Of a stretch of 64,000 nucleotides of DNA, positions 1 to 8,201 are shown in pieces. A program made the translations under genes and the position numbers. Position 1 is the stretch's first letter; each line of letters begins with the position of its first letter. This DNA is from Bacilli bacterium (GTDB lineage Bacteria > Bacillota_I > Bacilli_A > RFN20 > CAG-288). The notes below the pieces were generated by a model. It searched no databases and was not told where the DNA came from. It saw nothing but the letters and a program-made list of their open reading frames with translations. The stretch spans positions 62,001-126,000 of the forward strand of contig CAAGLY010000002.1 of NCBI GenBank assembly GCA_900770925.1. Direction: 5' to 3'.

Positions 1-208
1 CTTCTGCGGCATCAGGGAATGGCCTTGGCGGGATGATATCCGGTATTTCACCTTTGTCTATAAGTCGAAGGACTTTTCCGGAGAACTCAAGAGCTCCGAA
101 GAAGGTAAAGTATATTGGATTAAGAAAGAAAATCTGTTCAATCATGTCTGCTCTCAGGATTTAGATAAGATCTTCGCTATCTGTGAAAACCGTCCTTATC
201 TGGACTAA
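1..208 (+). CDS. NUDIX hydrolase, C-terminal fragment (8-oxo-dGTP diphosphatase-like)
   Basis: The frame starting at base 2 is open to the TAA at 206-208 and gives about 68 residues; the rest of the gene lies before the window. The segment with YFTFVYKSKDFSGELKSSEE followed by GKVYWI matches the C-terminal half of MutT/MTH1-like NUDIX proteins, where ELKSS-E-G-W is typical. The catalytic NUDIX box is not in the window, so activity cannot be judged. It ends 13 bases before the start of the phosphatase gene and is probably co-transcribed with it. Confidence 0.6.
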   Translation, partial: FCGIREWPWRDDIRYFTFVYKSKDFSGELKSSEEGKVYWIKKENLFNHVCSQDLDKIFAICENRPYLD

Positions 209-221
209 AAGGAGGAAAATT

Positions 222-941
222 ATGCGAATCAGGATTATCCGTCATGCCGAGCCGAATTATGAGATTGACGGCTTAACGGAAAAAGGGCAGCGGGAAGCCT
301 TGCTGCTTAAAGATAGATTATTAAAAGAAAAAATTGATGATATCTATGTTTCTCCTTTAGGACGTGCACAGTGTACGGCTGCTCCTTATCTGAAAGCATC
401 CGGGAAAAAGGCAATTACGGTGGACTGGCTCCATGAATTCAATAATGTCACGATCAATCGGGAATATAAGCCGGGTATCTGCTGGGATCTCCTTCCGAGT
501 GAATGGGAAGACAAAAAAGAGCTTTATGATGAAGACAAATGGTATAAGAACCTGACGGAAATCAAAGGAAGCCTGAAGGAAGAGGCAGATAAAGTCGCAA
601 AAGGCTTAGACTCTGTCCTTGCCTTGCATGGATATGGCCGGGAAGGAAAGCATTATCGTGTTGAACAGGGAAACCATGATACGATTGCTCTGTTCTGTCA
701 TTTCGGAGTAGAGTGCATCCTTCTTGCTCATCTTTTCTCCGTCTCTCCTGAGCCTTTGCTTAGGCATACGGTTGCCCTCCCTTCTTCGGTTACTATTCTC
801 TATAGTGAGGAACGCCGGAAAGGAATCGCCTCTTTCCGTAGGACGGAATTCGGTTCCTTGGAACACCTTTATCAAAAAGAACCGGCCTCTTTTGCAGCCC
901 GGTTCTGTGAAACATTTGAAGACGATACACGCCACGATTAG
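222..941 (+). CDS. Histidine phosphatase family protein (phosphoglycerate mutase-like)
   Basis: A cytosolic phosphatase of the histidine (RHG) superfamily, 239 residues; the substrate is unknown. The N-terminus reads M-R(CGA)-I-M(AGG)-I-I-R(CGT)-H-A-E-P, the RHG/RHA catalytic signature, followed by GLTEKGQ and YVSPLGRA, both typical of the family. The second catalytic region is CHFGVE near residue 164. ATG at 222 is chosen over an upstream GTG because GGAGGAAAATT sits directly before it. In SFRM(AGG)TEFG, a CGT Arg and an AGG codon stand side by side. The gene overlaps the convergent diguanylate cyclase gene by 4 bases. Confidence 0.85.
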   Translation: MRIRIIRHAEPNYEIDGLTEKGQREALLLKDRLLKEKIDDIYVSPLGRAQCTAAPYLKASGKKAITVDWLHEFNNVTINREYKPGICWDLLPSEWEDKKELYDEDKWYKNLTEIKGSLKEEADKVAKGLDSVLALHGYGREGKHYRVEQGNHDTIALFCHFGVECILLAHLFSVSPEPLLRHTVALPSSVTILYSEERRKGIASFRRTEFGSLEHLYQKEPASFAARFCETFEDDTRHD

Positions 942-2017
942 CGGATGTGCGGTTTATTCTTCTCTTTATACCTGCTCTTATCTGCTTCTTCTAGGATGTC
1001 AAGGACATTTCCGCTGCCTGGCTGGAAGTCAGCCTGACCGAAGGAGTAAGTCGGATAGAAAGGATGAAGGGTAATCCTATTCTGCCACTTCTGGTGGAAG
1101 TCTTTTTTCGCATCTTCGAATTTGTCCCTATTCTTATTGGCGAGAATGACAAACTCATCTCCTCCGTAACGGAAGACCTTTCCGCAGCGGTTGAAACATT
1201 CCCGCCTAATAGAGGAAAAGTCGATAAGGACCTTATCTCCTTTACGATGCCCATAGCGGTCATTGATGGATTTGAAATTATCGATATCAATCCTGATTAT
1301 CTTAGCATTTGTGTTCCTATGCGTTAAGATGGATTCAAAGGTCTGTCTGTTCATTAACGATGTTAATCCATCTGTTTCTGAACAGATTTCGACAGTCATG
1401 ATGTAAACAAACCTAGCGCTGACTGTATAGACAGGCCATTCGATGTGGAGTCCCGGTAAAATCCAATGGAGGAGGCTTGCGGTTAAGACGATGAGCTGTG
1501 TAGTAACCAGAGTAGGAAGGCAGTGGTACTGACGTTTCCGGCTGGTATTGAAGAGGGAAAACGTACTCAAAATAAAACCGATAATGACGATGAGTTCATA
1601 GATCCAGTAGAACTTTCCTCGCAGGATGACATTCGTGTCACTGTCGTAATGGATAAAGAAATTAAATGGCCTACTGATACACTGGATGATTACGTTGATG
1701 ATAATCAGGGCAAGGTTAGCAAGGGAGATACGTGTCTGCTTGAAGACTAGACCGGCAAAGAAGGCAACGACCGGTGTAATCATGAACTCGATGTGGCGGA
1801 GAAGTTTCCTTGCGGTAGGACTGCCCCATTTGAAAGGAGTCCTGCTGACGGATATCCATTCAAACCCCCTTCCGAAAAAGATAGTCAGGAATAGACAGAG
1901 GAAGGCATGCTTCTGCCAGCGACTTAAGGTCGGATTACGATGAATGAGGTATTCACAGACGATAATAGCGAGATAGGATAGTAAACCCCCAGCTGAATAG
2001 TAATAAAACCAATTCAT
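938..2017 (-). CDS. Membrane-bound diguanylate cyclase (GGDEF domain)
   Basis: Predicted to make cyclic di-GMP from two GTP. The first ~210 of 359 residues form about six hydrophobic segments, a membrane sensor module. The GGDEF domain follows, with LTSLMNR, IDIDNFKSINDRYGH and an intact active site RYGGDEF. Two AGG codons fall at family Met positions: KIIM(AGG)IDID and ADKSM(AGG)YKEK, the latter being the AD-x-x-MY-x-x-K motif near the C-terminus. No EAL domain or PilZ protein is visible in the window. The RxxD inhibitory site is not evident. Its 3' end overlaps the histidine phosphatase gene tail to tail. Confidence 0.88.
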   Translation of the reverse strand: MNWFYYYSAGGLLSYLAIIVCEYLIHRNPTLSRWQKHAFLCLFLTIFFGRGFEWISVSRTPFKWGSPTARKLLRHIEFMITPVVAFFAGLVFKQTRISLANLALIIINVIIQCISRPFNFFIHYDSDTNVILRGKFYWIYELIVIIGFILSTFSLFNTSRKRQYHCLPTLVTTQLIVLTASLLHWILPGLHIEWPVYTVSARFVYIMTVEICSETDGLTSLMNRQTFESILTHRNTNAKIIRIDIDNFKSINDRYGHRKGDKVLIDFSSIRRECFNRCGKVFRYGGDEFVILANKNRDKFEDAKKDFHQKWQNRITLHPFYPTYSFGQADFQPGSGNVLDILEEADKSRYKEKNKPHIR

Positions 2018-2064
2018 ACTTTAAGATATACTATCTTATTTTTTAGCAGATGGAAAGGAGGATG

Positions 2065-2093
2065 CTTAAAAAAACAGATTTTATCCTGCTGTT
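2065..2093 (-). terminator. Possible weak terminator after nagB
   Basis: On the minus strand AACAG...CTGTT is followed by a run of seven T. The stem is only 5 bp and overlaps the nagB stop codon. Confidence 0.35.
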
Positions 2094-2799
2094 ATTTATT
2101 CAATAAACTAGCGGCTTCTTCATCGCAGTAGATTGTGGCATCGTTATGCTGGTTAAGGAGAGAAGCGGGGGTGGCTTCATCGACTTTACCGAAAGTCTTT
2201 TTAATGGCTTCTGCTTTGTTCTTTCCCCTGGCGATTAAGATAATCTTCTTTGCCTGCCTGATACTCTTCCTTCCCCTAGTGACTGCCTGGGTCGGAACAT
2301 CATTGACGGAAGCGAAGAAGCGGGAGTTATCCTTGATTGTCTTTTCAGCCAGGTCAGCAATATGGGTTAAGGAATCGAAGGAAGTTCCCGGTTCATTGAA
2401 ACCGATATGCCCATCTGCTCCGATACCAAGCAGCTGAAGGTCAACCCCTCCTGCTTTCTTGATTTCCTCATCATAAGTCTTCCTTCCTTCTAAGGACGGG
2501 AAATGCGTGTTTTCTTTCCTGATGTTGATGAAATCAAAGAGATGCGTATCCATGAAGTAGCGGTAGGACTGTGTGAAATCAGGGTTATTGATGTACTCAT
2601 CTAAGTTAAATGAAGTGACCTTGGAAAAATCGACCTTCTCTTCCTTTGCTAATTCAATAATCTTCTGATATGTCTTGATTGGACTAGATCCTGTGGCTAA
2701 GCCAAGCACCGCATTCGGTTTCTCTTTGACTAACTGAATTATCGTCTTAGCGATTTCTAACGCCCTCTCATCCGGATTGTTAATAATGACAAGCTTCAT
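2092..2799 (-). CDS. nagB: Glucosamine-6-phosphate deaminase
   Basis: Converts glucosamine-6-phosphate to fructose-6-phosphate and ammonia, the second step of N-acetylglucosamine catabolism. At 235 residues it has the short bacterial length. Signatures are LGLATGSSP near residue 33, FNLDEY, QSYRYFM, the catalytic loop GIGADGHIGFNEPG and NSRFF. The stretch QAVTM(AGG)GM(AGG)KSIM(AGG)QAKKI matches the family TMG...IM...A-K-I pattern only if AGG is Met. It lies 18 bases after nagA on the same strand, so the two form an operon. Confidence 0.95.
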   Translation of the reverse strand: MKLVIINNPDERALEIAKTIIQLVKEKPNAVLGLATGSSPIKTYQKIIELAKEEKVDFSKVTSFNLDEYINNPDFTQSYRYFMDTHLFDFINIRKENTHFPSLEGRKTYDEEIKKAGGVDLQLLGIGADGHIGFNEPGTSFDSLTHIADLAEKTIKDNSRFFASVNDVPTQAVTRGRKSIRQAKKIILIARGKNKAEAIKKTFGKVDEATPASLLNQHNDATIYCDEEAASLLNK

Positions 2800-2817
2800 T
2801 TTTCTATTTCCTTTCTG

Positions 2818-3972
2818 TTATTTCTGATAGACAATCTCGCCGCCCACAATTGTTGCCCAGATATTCCTATCCTTATCAGCAATGACAAAGTCTGCTTTCT
2901 TTCCTGCTTTGATAGAACCAATCTGATCATAGAGGCCCCTATTCTTAGCTGGGTTCTTACTTGCCCTATCGACTGCATCTTCTAAGGATAAGGAGAGAAG
3001 ATTCTTCCTGTTTCGGACCGCTTCATTCAGATGGAGAATCGATCCTGCCAATGTTCCGTCAAGAAGTCTGGCAGCACCGTCTTTGACATAGACCTTCTGT
3101 CCGCCAAGCTGATAGGTTCCGTTTGGCCTTCCTTTGGCTTCCCTGGAATCCGTAATCAGAGTGATTTTATCCTTGCCCTTGCAGCGATACCTCATCTCGA
3201 TGCATTCTCTGCAGACATGATGGAAATCTGCAATCAGTTCACAGGAGACAGAGTCGGAGATCCTTAAGGCACCGGCCGTGCCCCTTTCCCGATGCTTGAT
3301 TCCTGTCCTGGCATTGAAGGTATGAGTTCCGATTGTCACACCGTTCTTGATGGCTTCTAAGGCTAAGGCACAGGTGTTATCCGTATGCCCGATGGAAGCG
3401 GCAATACGATGGGAGACCCTATATTCAAGAAAGTCTTTATGATTCGGATCATAGGAGAAAGTGACTTCCTTGATATGATGCCCGGATAATTCATCGTAAT
3501 GCATTAGAAGGGAAGCGTTCAGTGGAACGATATCTTCTTCATTCTGTGCCCCGCAGAACTTCTTTGAAATAAACGGACCTTCTAGATGAATGCCCATCAC
3601 ACGGCTCTTTCCGGTCTGATTCCGCCTGTATTCGTTAATGGCAGTCAGAGCAGCTTCGATATGACGGTTATCCCTTGTCCTTGTAGTAAAGCTGAAGGTA
3701 GTAGTACCGTCTTCTGCTTCGGCATCCGCAATAGTCTTTAATGCTTCTCCTGTTGCATCCCTTGCATCAGCGTTCTTTGCGCCATGAATATGTTCATCCA
3801 CTAGACCGGGGAGGACAAAGTATCCTTCCGGAACAGAAAGATAATCTGGGTTATTTTCTTTTCCGTCACCGATCTGACTGATGGTATCCTGATTGATTTC
3901 CAGAGAGGCTTTCTTGATTCCTTCGCCTTCGATATAAATATCAGAATTTGAGATACCTTTAATTCTCTTCAT
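2818..3972 (-). CDS. nagA: N-acetylglucosamine-6-phosphate deacetylase
   Basis: Removes acetate from GlcNAc-6-phosphate and feeds NagB; an amidohydrolase-superfamily enzyme of 384 residues. Seen: LPGLVDEHIHGA (metal site), GIHLEGPF, IGHTD, THTFNAM(AGG)TGI and LITDSM(AGG)EAKG with the catalytic Asp, then DGTLAGS. AGG also falls at Met in DAM(AGG)DAT, FTTM(AGG)TM(AGG) and VDM(AGG)ASKNPA. ATG at 3972 (MKRIKG) is the start because it is preceded by GGAGGATAACAGAA; the frame is open further upstream but has no homology there. Divergent from the HAD gene. Confidence 0.94.
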   Translation of the reverse strand: MKRIKGISNSDIYIEGEGIKKASLEINQDTISQIGDGKENNPDYLSVPEGYFVLPGLVDEHIHGAKNADARDATGEALKTIADAEAEDGTTTFSFTTRTRDNRHIEAALTAINEYRRNQTGKSRVMGIHLEGPFISKKFCGAQNEEDIVPLNASLLMHYDELSGHHIKEVTFSYDPNHKDFLEYRVSHRIAASIGHTDNTCALALEAIKNGVTIGTHTFNARTGIKHRERGTAGALRISDSVSCELIADFHHVCRECIEMRYRCKGKDKITLITDSREAKGRPNGTYQLGGQKVYVKDGAARLLDGTLAGSILHLNEAVRNRKNLLSLSLEDAVDRASKNPAKNRGLYDQIGSIKAGKKADFVIADKDRNIWATIVGGEIVYQK

Positions 3973-4139
3973 TTCTGTTATCCTCCGCTTACTTATTTTA
4001 ACATTATGTACTGAAGCAGAAGTGCAAGTGCAAAACACGAATGATTTTTGATTAATGAGCAGGAAATGTACAATCTCATATCGAAACTCCAATTCATAAA
4101 GAAATGTGATTAGAATGTTATGAGGGGGAGGAATTATCC

Positions 4140-4865
4140 GTGGACCGAAAAGCTGATTCTTACCCAGTGCTTGCTGATGTGAAAGGAGTGTTCTTTGATT
4201 GTTGGGGAACACTTCTCCACGAGAAAGAAGACAGAAGAGTATACCTAAAACAGATCTATGATCACTGCCTGAATAAAGGAGAGGTTGATTGGGATAAGGC
4301 ATACAAGGAAGCTTCTGAGTTCTGGGACAATTACCAGAAAGTATCACATTATGACGTCCGTATTGATGCGATGGTTTCCCTATTCTGCCTGATGTATAAC
4401 GTTAAACTTGACTCTCCTATTGAAGTTGTATCATCAAAGATTATCGATGATATTGCAGGAGAACCAATTGATGGAGTAATTGACTTCCTCCACGAACTTA
4501 ACAGACGGAATATTCAGCATGGAGTAATCAGCAATACAGTATTTGATGGCAGAGAGACCGAGAAGATTATTCAGGATAAACTGAAAGACAATGGCTTCTC
4601 ATCCTTTTTCTTCTCGAATGACTATGCTCTCCGCAAGCCATATCCGACTATCTTCCTCGCTGCATTGAAAAAAGCAGGAAGGCACAAGGAAGACTGTCTC
4701 TTTATCGGTGATTCCTTTATTGACGATATTGTCGGTTCTTATCGCTTCGGATTTAAGAAATCTGTCTTTCTCTCCTATCGTTCTTCGCAGAGAGAACTCT
4801 CCGAGAAAAAAGAATACGCAGATGTGAACTATGTTTCTGTTTTCCGTTATCAGGATCTAATTTAG
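4140..4865 (+). CDS. HAD-superfamily hydrolase
   Basis: A soluble phosphatase-like protein of 241 residues with unknown substrate. HAD motif I is FFDCWGTLL near residue 18, with the nucleophile Asp and Trp in place of the usual second Asp region (D-x-W/D-G-T-L). Motif II is VISNT, motif III includes RKPYP, and motif IV is FIGDSFIDDIVG. Translation probably starts at GTG, 8 bases after GGGGGAGG. It sits 20 bases before a phosphohexomutase gene on the same strand, so it may act on a sugar phosphate. Confidence 0.8.
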   Translation: MDRKADSYPVLADVKGVFFDCWGTLLHEKEDRRVYLKQIYDHCLNKGEVDWDKAYKEASEFWDNYQKVSHYDVRIDAMVSLFCLMYNVKLDSPIEVVSSKIIDDIAGEPIDGVIDFLHELNRRNIQHGVISNTVFDGRETEKIIQDKLKDNGFSSFFFSNDYALRKPYPTIFLAALKKAGRHKEDCLFIGDSFIDDIVGSYRFGFKKSVFLSYRSSQRELSEKKEYADVNYVSVFRYQDLI

Positions 4866-4885
4866 CTTATCTATAGGAGGATAAT

Positions 4886-6292
4886 ATGATTCATTTTGGA
4901 ACTGGCGGTTTCCGCGGAGTAATCGGTGATGATTTCACTAAGGATAATGTCAAAAAGATTGCCCAGGCAATCAGCGACATCATCCATGAGGCAAATTCCA
5001 AGAAACCTGTTGTGATTGGCTATGATTTCCGTTTCGGTTCCGATGCTTTTGCTATCTATAGGGCTAACACATTGGCTGCGAATAATATTCCGGTCATTTT
5101 AGCAAGCGGACCAACTCCTACTCCGGCAGTCAGGTCAGTGAGTAAAGCTATGGATAACGACTTTGGAATCAGGATCACTGCCAGCCACAATCCTTATTAT
5201 TTCAATGGCGTGAAGCTGTTCCAGGGACAGGGCAGGGATGCGGAGGTCGAACTGACTGATTGCGTCGAACATAAAGTCCAGTGCCTGAACACCTATAAGA
5301 CAAGGAACTATCAGGATGCTTTGGATTCCGGGAAAATTGTCCGCCAGGATATTCTTACTCCGTTCTTAGATCATATCCGCGCCTTCCTCCATCCATCAAA
5401 ATCCAAAGCTCCACTTCATGTTCTCTTTGATCCAATCTATGGAACTGGTGCCTTAACCTTAAGGAATATCGCCAAGAATCTCGATATTGATGCCGATAGG
5501 ATTCACTCTGAGCACGATGCTTTCTTCGGGCATCGACTTCCTAATCCGATTGAAGAGAACTTAATCGAAGATAAGAAGCTAATTCTCGAGAACCGTTATG
5601 ATCTTGCAATCGGAACTGATTCCGATTGCGATCGTATTGCCATCCTTGATGAAAAAGGAAACTATGTCGATGCCAATGAAGTCAGGGCCTGTATCTATTA
5701 TTACCTCGTGAAATATCTAGGCAGGAAAGGTGACTGCATCAAGAATGTTGCCACAAGCAATCTCCTAGATGCCAGGAGTGAAAAGCTCGGATTCACCTGC
5801 CATAGGGTAGACGTCGGATTTAAGAATATCTCTGCCGGAATCAAGAAGTATGATGCCTTAATCGGAGGTGAATCCTCTGGAGGACTGACCATCCGCGGCT
5901 ACATCTATGGTAAGGATTCCACCTTCGCTTCTGCTCTCTTCTTAGAAAGGGTTAAGACAAGGAATAAGCCGGTCAGTGAGATTGTCAAAGAGGTCCGTGA
6001 CTTTGCTGATTTCCACTCTATCAGGCTAGAAGACAGTTACACTTTCCGTTATCGGAGCAATGTCTTTAAGGCCGGAAAAGAGATTGTGCCTGATTTTGAT
6101 CAGAAACCAGTCGATAAGATTTGCCTGAATAACAACTTCAAATATCTCTTCAGTGATGGGGGATGGGCATTGATTCGATTCTCAGGCACAGAACCCTTAT
6201 GCCGTATCAGGGGTGAATCACCGGATAGGAACATCACAAAGAAACGGATTCAGATTCTGAAAGACTTCTTAAGCAAAGCGGATCACGCTTAA
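4886..6292 (+). CDS. Phosphomannomutase/phosphoglucomutase family protein
   Basis: An alpha-D-phosphohexomutase interconverting hexose 1- and 6-phosphates, 468 residues. The N-terminus has FGTGGFRGVIG. The catalytic phosphoserine loop is GIM(AGG)ITASHNP, where the family has M before ITASHNP. The metal loop is GTDSDCDR, the sugar-binding loop GGESSGG, and the phosphate-binding loop RFSGTEPLCR. ATG is preceded by AGGAGGATAAT. Substrate specificity (mannose, glucose or glucosamine) cannot be read from sequence alone. A second, longer mutase of the PgcA type is encoded convergently. Confidence 0.88.
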   Translation: MIHFGTGGFRGVIGDDFTKDNVKKIAQAISDIIHEANSKKPVVIGYDFRFGSDAFAIYRANTLAANNIPVILASGPTPTPAVRSVSKAMDNDFGIRITASHNPYYFNGVKLFQGQGRDAEVELTDCVEHKVQCLNTYKTRNYQDALDSGKIVRQDILTPFLDHIRAFLHPSKSKAPLHVLFDPIYGTGALTLRNIAKNLDIDADRIHSEHDAFFGHRLPNPIEENLIEDKKLILENRYDLAIGTDSDCDRIAILDEKGNYVDANEVRACIYYYLVKYLGRKGDCIKNVATSNLLDARSEKLGFTCHRVDVGFKNISAGIKKYDALIGGESSGGLTIRGYIYGKDSTFASALFLERVKTRNKPVSEIVKEVRDFADFHSIRLEDSYTFRYRSNVFKAGKEIVPDFDQKPVDKICLNNNFKYLFSDGGWALIRFSGTEPLCRIRGESPDRNITKKRIQILKDFLSKADHA

Positions 6293-6300
6293 GAAAACAA

Positions 6301-6330
6301 AAAATGCACAGGCGGATACCTGTGCATTTT
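6301..6330. terminator. Bidirectional terminator
   Basis: AAAATGCACAGG, a 6-base loop, then CCTGTGCATTTT: a perfect 12-bp stem with A and T tracts on both sides. It lies between the convergent phosphomannomutase and pgcA genes. Confidence 0.9.
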
Positions 6331-6344
6331 GCTTTCTGTTCTAT

Positions 6345-8030
6345 TTAGCGGAAGAATTTAGCTAAATCATCTGCAATGACCTGATCTTCTTCTTTTGCTT
6401 TCTCCCTAGAGGAGGAAGAAACGGAGATATAGGCTTTCAGTTTCGGTTCTGTTCCGGAAGGACGGACAATGATGGAGGATTCATCTTCAAGGATGAACAT
6501 GAGGACATCGGCCTTCGGAAGTCCGTTTAATCCAGGAAGATAGTCTAAGGTCTTGATGACCTTCTTTCCGCCGAGAGTCTCGATACCTTTGCGGAAGTGC
6601 TTCCTGATTTCCTGCCTCTTCTCGAAACCGGAGGAACCATCGAACTCATAGTTGTGAAGAGAATTGTTCGTGTATCCGTAGGTCTTATAGAGCTCATCAA
6701 GCTTGTCTAATAAGGAGATTCCTTTTGACTTGTAGTAGGCAAACCTTTCACAGATCCTGAAAGCACCATCGACAGCATCCTTATCCCGGACATAGGTTCC
6801 GGTCAGACACCCGTAGGATTCCTCAAATCCGAAGATGTAGCTATCTTCCTTATGTTCCTTTTCTAATAATCCGATCTGTTCACCGATGTATTTGAATCCG
6901 GTTAAGACATTGATGGTTTTAACCTGATAGTGGTTAGCAATCTTCTCGGCCCTATCAGAAGTAACGATTGTTTTGACTAGAACCGGATCTTCCGGCCTCT
7001 TTCCTAAAGCCTGGCGGCGTTCGCAGATATAGTTGAATAAGAGCCTTCCGGTCTGGTTTCCGGAAAGGAGTTGGTAGTTGCCTTCTTTGTTTAAGACAGC
7101 GATACCGACACGGTCACAGTCTGGATCGGTGGCTAAGAGAAGGTCCGCCTTGTGTTCCTTTGCATAGTTCCTTCCTAATGCCATGGCTTCCTGGATTTCC
7201 GGATTCGGGAACGGACAGGTCGGGAAGTAGCCGTTCGGAAACTGCTGTTCCTTAACGACGGTAATGTTCGTATATCCGGATTCCTCTAAAGTACGGGTGA
7301 CCGGGATAAGTCCGGTTCCGTTAAGCGGAGTATAGACAATGGCAACGTTCTTATCGATCTTCTCATCGCCTAAGAGAGACTGTTTCTTGACTTCAGAAAT
7401 AAAGGCAGTCAGGACTTTTGGAGGGATATAGGAAATCAGGCCTTTTTCGAAACCTTCATCATAGGAGATGAGCTTAATATCCTTGAAGATATCGAGAGAT
7501 TCGATTTCAGATAAGACTTCGGCAGCGGCTTCTGTCGTAATCTGGCAGCCATCCTCTCCGTAGACCTTGTATCCGTTGTACTTAGAAGGATTGTGGCTGG
7601 CAGTCACCATGACACCGGCAGAGCAATGGAGATAGCGGGTAGCAAAGGATAAGGTCGGGACAGGGGAAATCTGCGGATAGATGCTGACCTTGATTCCGTT
7701 TGCGGCAAAGACTCTGGCGGCAATCTTAGCAAAGACATCGCTCTTTAAGCGGCTATCGCGAGAAATAGCGACAGAACGTTTTCCTTCCGGATAATGTTTG
7801 CAGATATAGTTGGACAAGCCCTGAGAAGCCTTAGCAACGGTATAGATGTTCCTGCGGTTTGTGCCGGCGCCGATGACTCCGCGTAAGCCTCCGGTTCCGA
7901 ACTCTAGATCACGATAGAAGGCATCTTCCATCTGTGCCTCATTCCTGCTTTTCAGCTCTTTGGATAAGTCGACATCATCGACTTCCTTTAGCCAGCTCTG
8001 ATAAAGACTCTTATAGTCGCGTTCTGCCAT
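6345..8030 (-). CDS. pgcA: Alpha-phosphoglucomutase
   Basis: Interconverts glucose-1-phosphate and glucose-6-phosphate; 561 residues, the length of the Bacillus PgcA/eukaryote-like group. Motifs: LEFGTGGLRGVIGAGTNR then M(AGG)NIYTV (family GTNRMNIYTV), the phosphoserine loop MVTASHNPSKYNG, the metal loop ATDPDCDRVG, GFEESYGCL, and RPSGTEPK at the C-terminus. An ATG-coded Met occurs in VMVTASHNP, so the cell uses both codons. No gene is close on the same strand. Confidence 0.94.
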   Translation of the reverse strand: MAERDYKSLYQSWLKEVDDVDLSKELKSRNEAQMEDAFYRDLEFGTGGLRGVIGAGTNRRNIYTVAKASQGLSNYICKHYPEGKRSVAISRDSRLKSDVFAKIAARVFAANGIKVSIYPQISPVPTLSFATRYLHCSAGVMVTASHNPSKYNGYKVYGEDGCQITTEAAAEVLSEIESLDIFKDIKLISYDEGFEKGLISYIPPKVLTAFISEVKKQSLLGDEKIDKNVAIVYTPLNGTGLIPVTRTLEESGYTNITVVKEQQFPNGYFPTCPFPNPEIQEAMALGRNYAKEHKADLLLATDPDCDRVGIAVLNKEGNYQLLSGNQTGRLLFNYICERRQALGKRPEDPVLVKTIVTSDRAEKIANHYQVKTINVLTGFKYIGEQIGLLEKEHKEDSYIFGFEESYGCLTGTYVRDKDAVDGAFRICERFAYYKSKGISLLDKLDELYKTYGYTNNSLHNYEFDGSSGFEKRQEIRKHFRKGIETLGGKKVIKTLDYLPGLNGLPKADVLMFILEDESSIIVRPSGTEPKLKAYISVSSSSREKAKEEDQVIADDLAKFFR

Positions 8031-8150
8031 ATTTGATACCTCTTCTTCCTAATCCATTTTATTCCAAAATCTGTGTTTATGGAACAAAAATGAGTACGGA
8101 AAATAGGAATAATGGAATTACGCTCTTTTTCTTTTTTCCGGAATAAGAAA

Positions 8151-8180
8151 AGCAGGCCGCTAAGGAGGGGGCAGCCTGCT
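8151..8180 (-). terminator. Terminator of the ABC importer operon
   Basis: On the minus strand AGCAGGC, a loop, then GCCTGCT followed by TTTCTT, 22 bases after the ATPase gene stop. Confidence 0.75.
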
Positions 8181-8201
8181 CACATCTATTGGAGATTGGG
8201 A